DNA of 64,000 nt from Tetramitus jugosus (lineage: Eukaryota; Heterolobosea; Eutetramitea; Acrasida; Vahlkampfiidae), in NCBI GenBank assembly GCA_937625935.1, contig OW569392.1:265989-329988 (forward strand), given 5' to 3'. The position numbers and the translations under genes are program-made. Below the pieces are notes generated by a model. That model made no database searches. It saw only the letters and a list, made by a program, of their open reading frames with translations, and was not told the origin of the DNA. Position 1 is the first letter of the stretch, and every line of letters starts with the position of its first letter. Positions 20,522 to 29,981 of the stretch are shown here, in pieces.

Positions 20522-21139
20522 TTAATGACCATATTGTTGATACCACTTGCCTCCTTCGAGTGTGTAATCAATGAGGAATGTCAATAGATCATCACTTGTC
20601 AGAAATGGGTCGCCCCCTTCATAATTGTCATTGGTGTTATTCCCTTGTTCAGGCAGCACGTCGTAAGAAACGTAAACTTTGCACTTTTCGTCCTTGTTGT
20701 TCCACGCAGCATACCAGAAACAACATCCTTGGTTTTCATTGATGAATCGTACCATGTGTGTCATATCGGGCGCGACCGAGGAGACAACGCTCTGTTTGAC
20801 CAAGTGCCAATGTTGGACATGATCTGGATAGTAAACATTGGAAGATCCAGGAACACAGAAATCATTGTTTGTGGGAAAGGCGTGACAAATAGCATAACGA
20901 ATATTTGTCCAACTTGCGACAGTCTTGAGAGTTGTTGGTATATTGACACCCCACTGTTGTTCATACTGTTCCAAGGTTTGAGCTACGGCTTGGTTTATCT
21001 GTGGTGCATCTGTTGTACCAGGATACAGTAATCTCCACAGGTGATCCATGGAAATTTCTTGTGTCGTTCCATCATCATTGTGGATGGCCAGTGGTGGACC
21101 ACCGATTCTGAGATCATTAATGCATACTGGTTGGGCCAT
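20522..21139 (-). CDS. SMI1/KNR4 (SUKH)-like protein
   Basis: 205 residues, intronless. The segment VRFINENQGCCFWYAAWN (about 135-152) followed by a Val-Tyr-Val strand and FLTSDDLLTFLIDYTLEG fits the SUKH fold (ENQG...W...DPPV...S.FLL). In bacteria SUKH proteins are immunity proteins or effector binders; in eukaryotes they appear as SMI1/KNR4 and in miscellaneous proteins. There is no toxin gene nearby. The assignment is by motif only; alternatively an uncharacterised protein. Confidence 0.55.
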   Translation of the reverse strand: MAQPVCINDLRIGGPPLAIHNDDGTTQEISMDHLWRLLYPGTTDAPQINQAVAQTLEQYEQQWGVNIPTTLKTVASWTNIRYAICHAFPTNNDFCVPGSSNVYYPDHVQHWHLVKQSVVSSVAPDMTHMVRFINENQGCCFWYAAWNNKDEKCKVYVSYDVLPEQGNNTNDNYEGGDPFLTSDDLLTFLIDYTLEGGKWYQQYGH

Positions 21140-21301
21140 TTGCTATTGTTTTGTTGGTTTCTTTCACAAAAGAATTGAGTGGGCAAGTCGAGAAAAAAGT
21201 GGATTGTCGAGTTCGGGTGTCCAACTTCCCGTCTGACTGGTAGCAAACTTACGACAGGCGGATTATTTACAATCAGACTCTTACGAATACAACGAGTTTC
21301 T

Positions 21302-22690
21302 TTATGGAAGTGCGGCATAGTAGTTCTTTCTGTGTCTCAAGAACAAAACAGAAAGAACGGCCATGAATATGGCACATACTCCAATTGTGATAGGCAATGA
21401 GATCAATAGAACAGTGTTCTCTGATCTCTTCTTGTTCAACAAGTGTTGCGTGCAATACGATGTAAAGTCATTGCCACAACGATCACACCAAGCTTTAACG
21501 GTCAAGCTACTCTTTGAGTTCATTTGACTCTTGAATTGATTCCAGGCACAACTAGCATTTGGGCACTTTCCTCCTAATGGATAAGCCACAAAATCTGCAT
21601 TGTATCCCAATCGAATCACAACTTGCACACTATACTTGTTTGTTTCAGTATCTCTGTGCAACTCAAAAATCACCTGGGAACCATAGGGTGGAACACCTTG
21701 CAACTCCTCATGAGCACCGTCAATATCCAACGTTGCAAATATCGATTCAAGAGTAGAGTCATGAGCAGACATGTGAATGTACTTTGGAGATTTTTCTTTG
21801 GCAATCAACATTTCAAAAGAATCGAGCACTCTTTGAACCAATGGACCAGCACCCAAATTCTGTTGAATTTTTCTCGTAAATTTCTGATAATTGACCAAAT
21901 TACCCAATTTTTGAATCTTTGACCATGTTTCCTGATTCGTCAACTCACTTAAATTCAACAAATTGTGACTCTTTTGAACCATTAACACATCATACACCCA
22001 ATAATAATCTCTAAAGTCTCCAATCTTCACACCAGTCACATTGGCCACAAGTTGCATCATGGGATCCTGTTCTTTTTGCAATTGTAAGAAATCCTTGCTC
22101 ACATACAGATTACTCAATCGATCATCAATCGTAGGACACCTCTCAAACCCTCTCAACAAAATATCTTCATGTTCAGGTATCGTATGAACAGGAACTAATG
22201 AAATATCACCATTCAATGATGGTTGTTTGGACAAGTCATTGTTCAATCCTGTTCCATTAGGAAACAATCCTTGACTCACTGCGTTCAATGAGATGATGGT
22301 TCGATCCACCGACGTGCTCGTAAATTTGAACTGTTCGGAATCAAATTTTGTAAATGTAATACCGGAAATTTGATTCTCCGACTCGGGCAATAAATACCGC
22401 GAACGTAAATGCTGACCCATGGTAAAGCATTGAGAAATACCGAGACCAGTGAGTTGACCCTGAGCCAAACCTAATTTGGATGTCCAATTGATTGGATCCA
22501 TGGGTAACTCTACATCTGATATTGGTGTTCGATCACAGTGTCTACTAATGATGAACACTTGTTCAATGACTGATGATGCTTGGATAGTGTGGATGAAGAG
22601 GGTAGTTAGTAGTAGTGATAGGAGAAGGATGGTGGTGGTGGTGGTGGAGGAGGTTCGTGAGTGAAGATGGTGGAGGTGAGAGGGTGTCAT
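21302..22690 (-). CDS. Histidine acid phosphatase, lysosomal/cell-surface type
   Basis: I start at ATG 22690 because it places a hydrophobic signal sequence (ILLLSLLLTTLFIHTIQA) about 20 residues from the N terminus; an in-frame ATG at 22768 would add 26 basic residues and leave the signal too far in. About 462 residues. The catalytic motif is RHCDRTP (family RHGxRxP), the second is the conserved HD in SAHDSTLE. A C-terminal TM helix (about 430-452) and a short basic tail make it a type I membrane protein like lysosomal acid phosphatase. Several Cys near the C-terminal end of the ectodomain could pair. The Gly to Cys change inside RHGxR is unusual; the flanking His and Arg are present. Confidence 0.86.
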   Translation of the reverse strand: MTPSHLHHLHSRTSSTTTTTILLLSLLLTTLFIHTIQASSVIEQVFIISRHCDRTPISDVELPMDPINWTSKLGLAQGQLTGLGISQCFTMGQHLRSRYLLPESENQISGITFTKFDSEQFKFTSTSVDRTIISLNAVSQGLFPNGTGLNNDLSKQPSLNGDISLVPVHTIPEHEDILLRGFERCPTIDDRLSNLYVSKDFLQLQKEQDPMMQLVANVTGVKIGDFRDYYWVYDVLMVQKSHNLLNLSELTNQETWSKIQKLGNLVNYQKFTRKIQQNLGAGPLVQRVLDSFEMLIAKEKSPKYIHMSAHDSTLESIFATLDIDGAHEELQGVPPYGSQVIFELHRDTETNKYSVQVVIRLGYNADFVAYPLGGKCPNASCAWNQFKSQMNSKSSLTVKAWCDRCGNDFTSYCTQHLLNKKRSENTVLLISLPITIGVCAIFMAVLSVLFLRHRKNYYAALP

Positions 22691-22768
22691 TTGCTTTGAT
22701 GCATTCGTTTTTTTTTCTGGTGTTGCTTTTTTCTTTTTGTTGTCGCGGGGAAAAATACGTGCATCCAA

Positions 22769-23009
22769 GAAACGTGTTTCATTCTCGAGAGGTTGATCCC
22801 CTCGAGAGATAAATCAACAACACCATCCTCTGAATAAAACACGAACATGTTGAGCTTTAAAAATACTTGTTGGATCTCAAGAGCCACGGAAGATTCCAAC
22901 TTTGGCAAATGGTATCGACAATGATGTCTGAAGCGGAGTAATCTTGTGACTGTCAAAAGACATTTGACATCAAAATCTGAAAAAAAACTGAGCAAACGAC
23001 AAGTGCGGA
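22769..23009. promoter_or_regulatory. Divergent promoter region, acid phosphatase/RGS protein
   Basis: About 320 bp (from the preferred start at 22690) separate two divergent genes. Contains T-rich and A-rich tracts and a short palindrome CTCGAGAG/CCTCGAGAG near 22780-22806 (TTCTCGAGAGGTTGATCCCC then CTCGAGAG). No named element recognised. Confidence 0.35.
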
Positions 23010-24374
23010 ATGACAGAGTTTGATATCCGAAACTACCAGTTTCTATTTGATCAGGTTCTGGCTGATCCTCTGGCGAGAGGGCAACTCAAAAAGTACATGC
23101 ACAAGGAGCGGAACAGTGAACTCTTTGATTTTTTTGAGTTGTGTGAGAGTTTACAACACAAAAAGTGGCCAACAAGCATTACGATAACAGATATAAACCA
23201 AGCCAAGACATTTGTAAAGCAAATGTATGATACCTTTATTGATCCAATGAGTTTTAGGCAGATCAATGTCGGATCTGACACACTCAAACGTGTGAGAGAT
23301 GCAGTTCGAATGTTTTGTGAGGAAGCGGATGAGACTACCTTCGATCTGACTGTAGTGAATCAGCAGGATTCTGAGATTTTCGATGTTGTACTTCTAATTT
23401 TCAGACCTGCCTATCTATCTGTGATGAATAGCTTAGAGAGGGACTCATTTGTTCGATTTGTTCGCAGCCCGGAATGGAAAAAGTTTGTAAAGGCCAAGTA
23501 CAGGAGATTATCTGATCTGGAGCATATAGCAGTGCACAAGACTCAATTGAAACAAATATTGGTGACCATTCAAGACGAAGAAAGAAATTATATTTCAGCT
23601 AGGGACATTGAGATGACAAGAAATGTGATGAGAGATGGTGTAGATTCGAAATTGATTGATAGCGTTGATTACAATCTCAAATATGTTCAATCCATGTTAC
23701 TATTCTCTTGTAGCTTGAAGATTAGCGATCCAGCGTTAGAGAAAAAGTGTGGGCCTCTCGTCACATACAAACGAGTGGTAACTTACAATTGTCCTGCTAG
23801 AGATGTTCTGACCGCGCTTCAATGCGGACTCTTGTCTGACTTTGTACTAGGGGAGATCAAATTTGATGATATCGAGCTCGTTAGAGCTAACAATGATACT
23901 TTGGAGCAGAGAGACAACACAAATGATGTATCGCTGAATTCTCTAGTATTCAAATATGATCATTTAATCCCATTGGTTGCCAAGAGAAGATCCATATTTT
24001 GTTTTTCAACAGTCTATGTACCCAAAGATGACACGTACTATGTCATTATTAAGCCAGGACCTCCCAAGGAGGCTACTCCTCCAAATGTTGTTCCCATGAG
24101 ATTTTACTCTAGAGATACGTTCGAAGTCATTGACAACAATAGATCTAGGCACACTTCTGTCCTGTCTCTGTCTCTAGGAGGAAAGCTCGATGGTAATGCC
24201 TTGCTAGACTATTTAGGAAAGAAGATTCAAATTGCCACACACAGAGGAATTGTGCAGCGAACAGAGGCGGCTCTCGTGTCGTATATCGATCATATGCAAC
24301 GGGCACCACTCAGAGATTCCAAAAGAGCTGTCGAGATTATGCAGATGAACAAAGATATTGGGGATTTGCTGTAG
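23010..24374 (+). CDS. RGS-domain protein with a START-like C-terminal domain
   Basis: 454 residues, intronless. The first 175 residues read as an RGS fold: FDQVLADPLARGQLKKYMHKE (start of the RGS box) through LERDSFVRFVRSPEWKKF (end of the box), with a longer than usual connection. RGS proteins stimulate GTP hydrolysis by G-alpha. From about residue 215 a strand-rich domain ending with a long helix (GGKLDGNALLDYLGKKI) resembles START/SRPBCC lipid-binding folds (YNCPARDVLTALQ..., ...STVYVPKDDTYYVIIKP). That second call is weaker. No TM segment. Confidence 0.65.
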   Translation: MTEFDIRNYQFLFDQVLADPLARGQLKKYMHKERNSELFDFFELCESLQHKKWPTSITITDINQAKTFVKQMYDTFIDPMSFRQINVGSDTLKRVRDAVRMFCEEADETTFDLTVVNQQDSEIFDVVLLIFRPAYLSVMNSLERDSFVRFVRSPEWKKFVKAKYRRLSDLEHIAVHKTQLKQILVTIQDEERNYISARDIEMTRNVMRDGVDSKLIDSVDYNLKYVQSMLLFSCSLKISDPALEKKCGPLVTYKRVVTYNCPARDVLTALQCGLLSDFVLGEIKFDDIELVRANNDTLEQRDNTNDVSLNSLVFKYDHLIPLVAKRRSIFCFSTVYVPKDDTYYVIIKPGPPKEATPPNVVPMRFYSRDTFEVIDNNRSRHTSVLSLSLGGKLDGNALLDYLGKKIQIATHRGIVQRTEAALVSYIDHMQRAPLRDSKRAVEIMQMNKDIGDLL

Positions 24375-24458
24375 TCAGGCATCAGCAACCGTAATACAGC
24401 CAATCAGAAGGAAATTGTAGGAGTGTGATGTGTGAACATGCTTTTTCATGCAATTTTA

Positions 24459-25277
24459 TTATACAGTGGCTGATTTGAGAACGTACGATTCGAGTTTCTG
24501 CTCAAATCGTTCCTTTGTGGGAGTCCCTTGTTCTGCAGCCTTATGAGCACTCTCATAATCTTTCATTCCCTGTTCCTTCTCGCCCAACTTGAAATAAGCG
24601 AGTGCACGATGCTTGAGAATCGTAGATTTCATCGTTTCCATATTTGAGTCACTGAGAACCGATAGAGCTTTCGTTGCCAGTTGAACATTTTCTTGATACA
24701 AGCCCAATATTTCTTGAACTTCTAGCAGTTTCAAGTACGCACCAATCAACCTTGGATAATTATGGATGCACTTCTCAAACGATTCAATAGACAATTGCAA
24801 AGCAGACTCATCAAAGCTTGCCATCTCCTTGTAATACAATCCGAGCATATAACTACAGATGGGTCCATATTGAGCACTACGATCATTTCGATTGATCCAA
24901 TTCTTGTTCAATTCATTCACAATCACATTCCACTCACTCTGTGTCATTGGTTCTGACATGTCACCAGCCAAGCAAATGGTGGCGAAGAAACGGTACAGCA
25001 TTTTGGCGAATTCCACATGTGAAGAATGAAATTCTCCCGAGAAGACATCGAATTGTTGGTTGATCCATTGTAAATAATCGGACAAAATTGCCCAATTAAT
25101 CTCATCAGAAACTCCTCGAGAGGTGTAGATATCGGATGATAGTACATCGGATCCTACGAGAACAAACACTTTTTCCAGTGCTTCAGTCTGTTCCTCTAAA
25201 GGATAATTAACAAGATCATAAGCATGATTAAGAATGGTTTCAAATATATTGCTGTTGGAACTTTGAAGGGTTGACAT
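24459..25277 (-). CDS. TPR-containing protein
   Basis: 272 residues, intronless. The C-terminal half is helical with TPR-like pairs: YMLGLYYKEMASFDESALQLSIESFEKCI, LKLLEVQEILGLYQENVQLATKAL and LKHRALAYFKLGEKEQGMKDYESAHKAA, the last a good TPR match. TPRs bind peptides or partners. I considered EMC2 but the N-terminal half does not fit. Only 84 bp separate its stop from the RGS gene stop (convergent). Confidence 0.65.
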   Translation of the reverse strand: MSTLQSSNSNIFETILNHAYDLVNYPLEEQTEALEKVFVLVGSDVLSSDIYTSRGVSDEINWAILSDYLQWINQQFDVFSGEFHSSHVEFAKMLYRFFATICLAGDMSEPMTQSEWNVIVNELNKNWINRNDRSAQYGPICSYMLGLYYKEMASFDESALQLSIESFEKCIHNYPRLIGAYLKLLEVQEILGLYQENVQLATKALSVLSDSNMETMKSTILKHRALAYFKLGEKEQGMKDYESAHKAAEQGTPTKERFEQKLESYVLKSATV

Positions 25278-25568
25278 GATTTTTGCGCGTTACTACCGGT
25301 ATTCCAATGTGATGTGTTATTCACGTGTTGTTGATGTTGTTTTGGATGGATCCAAGGATGTGTGGATTAGGAAAAGTTCTGTGTCACACAACGCGTTTAC
25401 AGAAATAGCCAATCAACCTGGTTACGAAGCCTCAAAATAGAATCTGTTCCTTCAAAAAAAAATGCACTTGATGCTTCAAGTTCGCGCAGTTCTTTACAAA
25501 GATCATCTACGATTATGGATGAGTAGATCACCATCTGATCTGAAGATGTATTGACTACCTTCCAATTG

Positions 25569-26096
25569 TTAATCCTCTTTGGTCTTAAAGGTAATCAAAG
25601 GCTTGGCGTAGATGGGTACAAAAACAACATGTTTGATGAAAATGATCACATTGATCAACACTGCCAAGAACAAAGTAATGATGAGAAACAGTCGAAAGAA
25701 GAAGTGATTATCCCTTTCCTTTTGATACTCACTGTTTTAGCTTCATGAACCAATCCAGTGCACATAGATTCCAAAAAGCGCACATACCGTATCATTCTCT
25801 CCCGTCAGATTGGTGTTAACTGTAGCTGCGAGTGGAGCTTTGGGAGCCAACAAGAAGAATAGGAACACAATTAGAGGTAGCAGAAAGCCAAAGCTACAAC
25901 AGCAACTAATAGGAATGATATGGATTAGCTCGAACCATTTCTTAAGAAGAATCATGAGCACTACTTACACCTTCTTCCGTTTGGCATTGAGGAAACAAGC
26001 CATCACAAAAGCTATGGCAGAAATGCCAAGAGAAATGAAGAATATCAAGAGCCCCCATCCAATACCTAGCCTATTCATAACGCCTGATTGCACCAT
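25569..26096 (-). CDS. Small multi-pass membrane protein, three exons
   Basis: Assembled by eye on the minus strand: exon 1 26096-25969, intron 25968-25906 (63 bp, GTAAGT...TATTAG), exon 2 25905-25788, intron 25787-25728 (60 bp, GTATGT...GTGAG), exon 3 25727-25569. Product 134 residues with three hydrophobic segments: GWGLLIFFISLGISAIAFVM, FGFLLPLIVFLFFLLA and FRLFLIITLFLAVLINVIIF, ending KTKED. Both introns have consensus donors and the size usual for this window, and the frame stays open across both joins. No family recognised. The weaker point is the second acceptor, where a CAG five bases upstream would put the frame out. Confidence 0.6.
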
Positions 26097-26428
26097 AGTT
26101 TAGATTTTGTTGCGCAAAATTTGTTTCGAACCAACTAAAAAAGCCTACATTACTGAGGGTTCTCGAGTAGTCTCCTATCTCAATACTAACTCAGCCAGAT
26201 GGTGCTTAACTTCTCTATTCGAAATGGGAAGAGGTGGTTCCACCATTGTATGAACGTAGACACTCTACTATAGAAATTGCCCTATTTCTGATCTGTTTGC
26301 AAGACGCTATGGACTTCCATAGGGGCTGCTTGATTAGACTGGTATTGACAACTTGCATCTTCTGAAGATGCAATGAAGAATGGAGAAGATGAACAATAGA
26401 AAACGTTTGCACTTTTTTACTTTACATT

Positions 26429-27046
26429 TTAGAACAAGTAAGCCAAAAGAGCGAGCAACAAGACACCCACACTCACAGTCATTTGAGTGGCTCCGTTTGC
26501 GCAAGTTGGGCATGCAGTACATCCAAGCTTGGAGCTACCATATGGTGTTGCTACACAGTCAAGAGTGAGAGTCACAACTCCTGAACACTTGCTGCACCAC
26601 TCGTCAGAACAAGAAGTCAAAGTCATTTCTCCGTCCTTGTTACAAACATGCTTGTAATACTTTCCTGCAGTCTTTGATTGAACACATGAGCTAGAAATGC
26701 TTCCAGTGTATCGTTGGCTCTTGATTGCTCCGTCACACTGTTCATTGGCGTATGATGTAGTAGTCCAATAGTAGTAGCTCGTGTTGCTCACGTACAATTG
26801 AAGCTCACTAACACCTGTTGAACATGTAGCGATCGAACTTTGGAAATCTCCTGGAGGGAATTCAGATGTAGTGCAGTTGGTTGTTCCGACTCCGCTGCAA
26901 CTACCGGCGTTTACCTCTTCATACCAGAGTGATTTTGGATCTTTGGTGCCACCGCAGACTTTTCCTTCGTAAGTTCTTTCAAGTCTTCCATAACAGTTGA
27001 CGTAGGTGACTAAGAGCAGCAATGCCAGTATGATGAGAATCTTCAT
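26429..27046 (-). CDS. Secreted Cys-rich surface protein, GPI-type C terminus (copy 1)
   Basis: 205 residues, intronless. N-terminal signal peptide (MKILIILALLLLVTYVNC), a Cys-rich, Ser/Thr-rich ectodomain with several NxS/T sequons, and a terminal hydrophobic stretch (MTVSVGVLLLALLAYLF) with no charged tail, as expected for a GPI attachment signal. The block HVCNKDGEMTLTSCSDEWC is shared almost exactly with the gene at 27994, as is the hydrophobic tail, so the two are tandem paralogues. No enzymatic motif; presumably a cell-surface protein. Function unknown. Confidence 0.8.
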   Translation of the reverse strand: MKILIILALLLLVTYVNCYGRLERTYEGKVCGGTKDPKSLWYEEVNAGSCSGVGTTNCTTSEFPPGDFQSSIATCSTGVSELQLYVSNTSYYYWTTTSYANEQCDGAIKSQRYTGSISSSCVQSKTAGKYYKHVCNKDGEMTLTSCSDEWCSKCSGVVTLTLDCVATPYGSSKLGCTACPTCANGATQMTVSVGVLLLALLAYLF

Positions 27047-27993
27047 GTTAATGTAGAGTGAATTGTGTTATTGTTTCTTAGTTAGCTTTGAGTTTCAAAC
27101 TCGTACGCAATCCTCGAACAGTTATGTGGGGCAGAGAGGTACGTTGTGGCAAGAGTTCTCGTGTGAACATTACTCTACCCATCATCTGTCCAATAACACT
27201 CTGGTCAACCAACGGAGACGAGAACTCTCGTGTCAAGAGCTATGCACAAAAAAGGAATGCGCGACCGAATCGAATTTGAAGGTCGCGGAAAATTGACGCT
27301 TCGATCGCTTCGATTGGCACAAATGAGAAAATTCAAATCTCAATGTGGTTGGTGTGGATTTTGTTGGGGGATGTATATCCAGTCTTGTGTTCCATCACTC
27401 GTTCCAGAATGATGATAACGTGAGGTTTATTAAAGCTTTAATAGATAAGTGCACTCATTTGTAGTTCGGTGGATATCTGTCTCACCGGACACCAAAGTTC
27501 TACAGTCTCGCCCTCGATGTGCAAGAATGTCCAGAATACGTTACTCAACTAATTGATTTCCGATTTTCTTGTATCACACTCAAAAGGTAGAACCGTTGTG
27601 AAGTTGTATGAGGAGAATTCCGGTTACTTGATACATGACTGATCTTCCCATATTAATGGTTAGTTTTCCATTTATGAATTTCATGTTAGACAATTTTTGA
27701 TCTGAATGGTCAGTGGTACACGCTGTAAATGTCGGTTGGCAGATTTCTTAATCGCGTTTCAACAAGTACTTGTTACGCAATTTTTACACATTCCCTCTCA
27801 GGAGCTTGTACTAGAGGGTTCAGCTGACGTAGTTGTTTACAGTATTGTGAACAGACAAGCATCAACTTGCTTTCAACCATCGAACATACGAGATAAGATA
27901 CATCTTTCTCCCAACTGCACAAATGGGTCTTGATTCATCAACAAAGTAGTGTTTTATTCTAAGCATTCATCTTGAAAGCATCGTTCTTTAGTT
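27047..27993. other. Intergenic region between tandem surface-protein genes
   Basis: 947 bp. Short open frames only, none resembling the flanking paralogues or any family I know. It must contain the promoter of the copy-1 gene at its left edge. Confidence 0.4.
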
Positions 27994-28599
27994 TTAGAAT
28001 AAGAAGCACAAAAGAGCTGTCAGCAAAACTCCAACACTCAATGTCATCTGAGTGGCTCCGCTTCCAGCAGTACATCCCAACATGGTACTTCCCATAAATG
28101 TCTCGAAACACCCATTGGGTGGTGTCACAACCCCTGAACACTTAGTGCAATAATAATCAGAACAGGAAGTCAATGTCATTTCTCCATCCTTGTTACAAAC
28201 ATGGCGGTAATACACTCCTGTAGTCTTAGTAGGAATGCAGCTGTTGCTTATACTTGAAATGTAACGTAGCGTTTTGATTACTCCATCGCATTGCTGACCA
28301 GTGTAATCAATGGAGGTAAAGTACGCGGTGGTATTCCCGGCAAGAGGTGGAAGTTCATTAGGGCTTCTAGCACAAATTGTATATTTGCTTTGATAGTCCC
28401 CTGGAACTCGTTCTGAAGTGGTGCAATTAGTTTCAGTCACTACATTGCAAGAGAGAGAGTTCATATCTTCGTACCGGAGCTCTCTTGGACCTCTACCAGA
28501 TGTACAAGAACGACCAGCATAAGTTACTTCAAGATATCCAACACAGTGCACATAGGTGATGAAGAGGAGAAGAAATGATAGAATAATTGTTAATCTCAT
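27994..28599 (-). CDS. Secreted Cys-rich surface protein, GPI-type C terminus (copy 2)
   Basis: 201 residues, intronless. Same plan as the copy at 26429: signal peptide (ILSFLLLFITYVHCVG), matching Cys positions, the block RHVCNKDGEMTLTSCSDYYC, and a hydrophobic C-terminal GPI-type signal. The regions between the Cys-rich blocks have diverged much more (for example the NTTAYFTSIDYTG stretch), as surface proteins under diversifying pressure often do. It lacks the CPTC pair near the C terminus of copy 1. Confidence 0.8.
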   Translation of the reverse strand: MRLTIILSFLLLFITYVHCVGYLEVTYAGRSCTSGRGPRELRYEDMNSLSCNVVTETNCTTSERVPGDYQSKYTICARSPNELPPLAGNTTAYFTSIDYTGQQCDGVIKTLRYISSISNSCIPTKTTGVYYRHVCNKDGEMTLTSCSDYYCTKCSGVVTPPNGCFETFMGSTMLGCTAGSGATQMTLSVGVLLTALLCFLF

Positions 28600-28868
28600 G
28601 ATACTGTTTTTTCAATTGTTTGTTGGGTGAAACAGAACAAACGTCAGCTCTTCAAAATCCTTGGTCAACCATCGGGCTGAATCGCACATACTTCAAAGTT
28701 GAGGTTGGAAGCTGTGGTTCGGAAGAATTCAGACATCCTTCTTAGGTAATGCCTAACCGATAACACAAAGCTCGAAATCGGGAAAGGTGTTCGTCACTCC
28801 GTTGAAATGTTGGACAAGAAAATACTTAATTACACAATTTTACATTTACATGGTCGTGCTCCAATCTC

Positions 28869-29801
28869 TTACCACAAGAAACCAGAGACTCTAGCATTCA
28901 TCAGTTCAGATTGGTACACTTTCTGTCCCTTGTTGCTACCTGCTGCTCCAGCAACCACCAACAATGGCATCAAATGCTCTGCCTTGTTCACAGGATGTGC
29001 CTCGTGACTCTTTGGCATATTCGCCCATTCCACCAATTTTTTTTCTCTGTCTTCTTGTGATGGACTGATGCAAGCTTCAGTCAACGCTTCATCAAACTCT
29101 GCACCATATACCTTTCTTGATCCACCGCCACTAAAGAAAATGGACATGTTGTGAAAAGATAAGCCACTACCAACAATGGCCACTCCTTCATCTCTCAACG
29201 GTTCCAGAGCTTTACCCATACGAATGTGTAGAGCTGGATCCTGAGACGACAAAACACTCATTTGAACAATAGGGATATCAGCATCGGGCACCATGAGCTT
29301 CAACGGAACAAAAACTCCGTGATCCCATCCACGTTTATCATCTAGCTTTGGAGAAAATCCAGCTTGCTTTAATAAATCAAAAGTTCTCTGGGCAATCAAA
29401 GGCTCACCTGGAGCAGGATACTTGATATTGTAGGACTCTTTTGGAAAACCATAGTAATCATAGTACAGGTCATGCTTGGAGTTGCTTGAGATGGTTGGTT
29501 GAGATGTTTCCCAATGAGCAGTCACCAACAGAATGGCCTTTGGTTTATTGTTCGATGAGAACAAGAGCTTTGGAGCTTGTTTGGAGAGAAATTGGGTCAG
29601 AGAGGCATGTGAGGGATCACCTAGGATGGGTAATGGACCACCACCATGAGGAACAAATAGAGCAGGTGCGCGTTGCATTGTTTTTGATCTGTTGGTTGTT
29701 AGTTGTTGTTTCGTTATAGGTTTTGTTGTTGTTGATCGATGGTGCAAGCTAAAAAGCTCTCGAACAGCCTGTCTAATGGTGGGAATTGCGCCGACGGGCA
29801 T
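28869..29801 (-). CDS. Extradiol dioxygenase, DODA/LigB type
   Basis: 310 residues, intronless. The family opens aromatic catechol rings (4,5-DOPA extradiol cleavage in plants; other catechols in bacteria such as YgiD). Metal-ligand histidines are visible in VPHGGGPLPIL (about residue 51), TAHWETS (about 95) and RGWDHGVFVPL (about 157), and SGLSFHNM follows in the right place. The domain begins at the second Met (29678, MQRAPALFVPHGG), so the first 41 residues, basic and Ser/Thr-rich, may be an organelle targeting sequence or not translated. I kept the longer start because the extension looks like a presequence. Confidence 0.88.
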   Translation of the reverse strand: MPVGAIPTIRQAVRELFSLHHRSTTTKPITKQQLTTNRSKTMQRAPALFVPHGGGPLPILGDPSHASLTQFLSKQAPKLLFSSNNKPKAILLVTAHWETSQPTISSNSKHDLYYDYYGFPKESYNIKYPAPGEPLIAQRTFDLLKQAGFSPKLDDKRGWDHGVFVPLKLMVPDADIPIVQMSVLSSQDPALHIRMGKALEPLRDEGVAIVGSGLSFHNMSIFFSGGGSRKVYGAEFDEALTEACISPSQEDREKKLVEWANMPKSHEAHPVNKAEHLMPLLVVAGAAGSNKGQKVYQSELMNARVSGFLW

Positions 29802-29981
29802 TTCTCAGGAACAACTAGAAGAAAAGAACGTCGGTGAATTCTTTATGGAGGAAGGGATGAATGGACGTCCAATTGTTCTTTTGGTGGTGTAGAGCTGATA
29901 ATACCATAGTACAGATGTTCGATGATTGCATATATTCTCGATATTTCTGAAGAATGTTTACGATTATGTCTTGGCGTTTTC

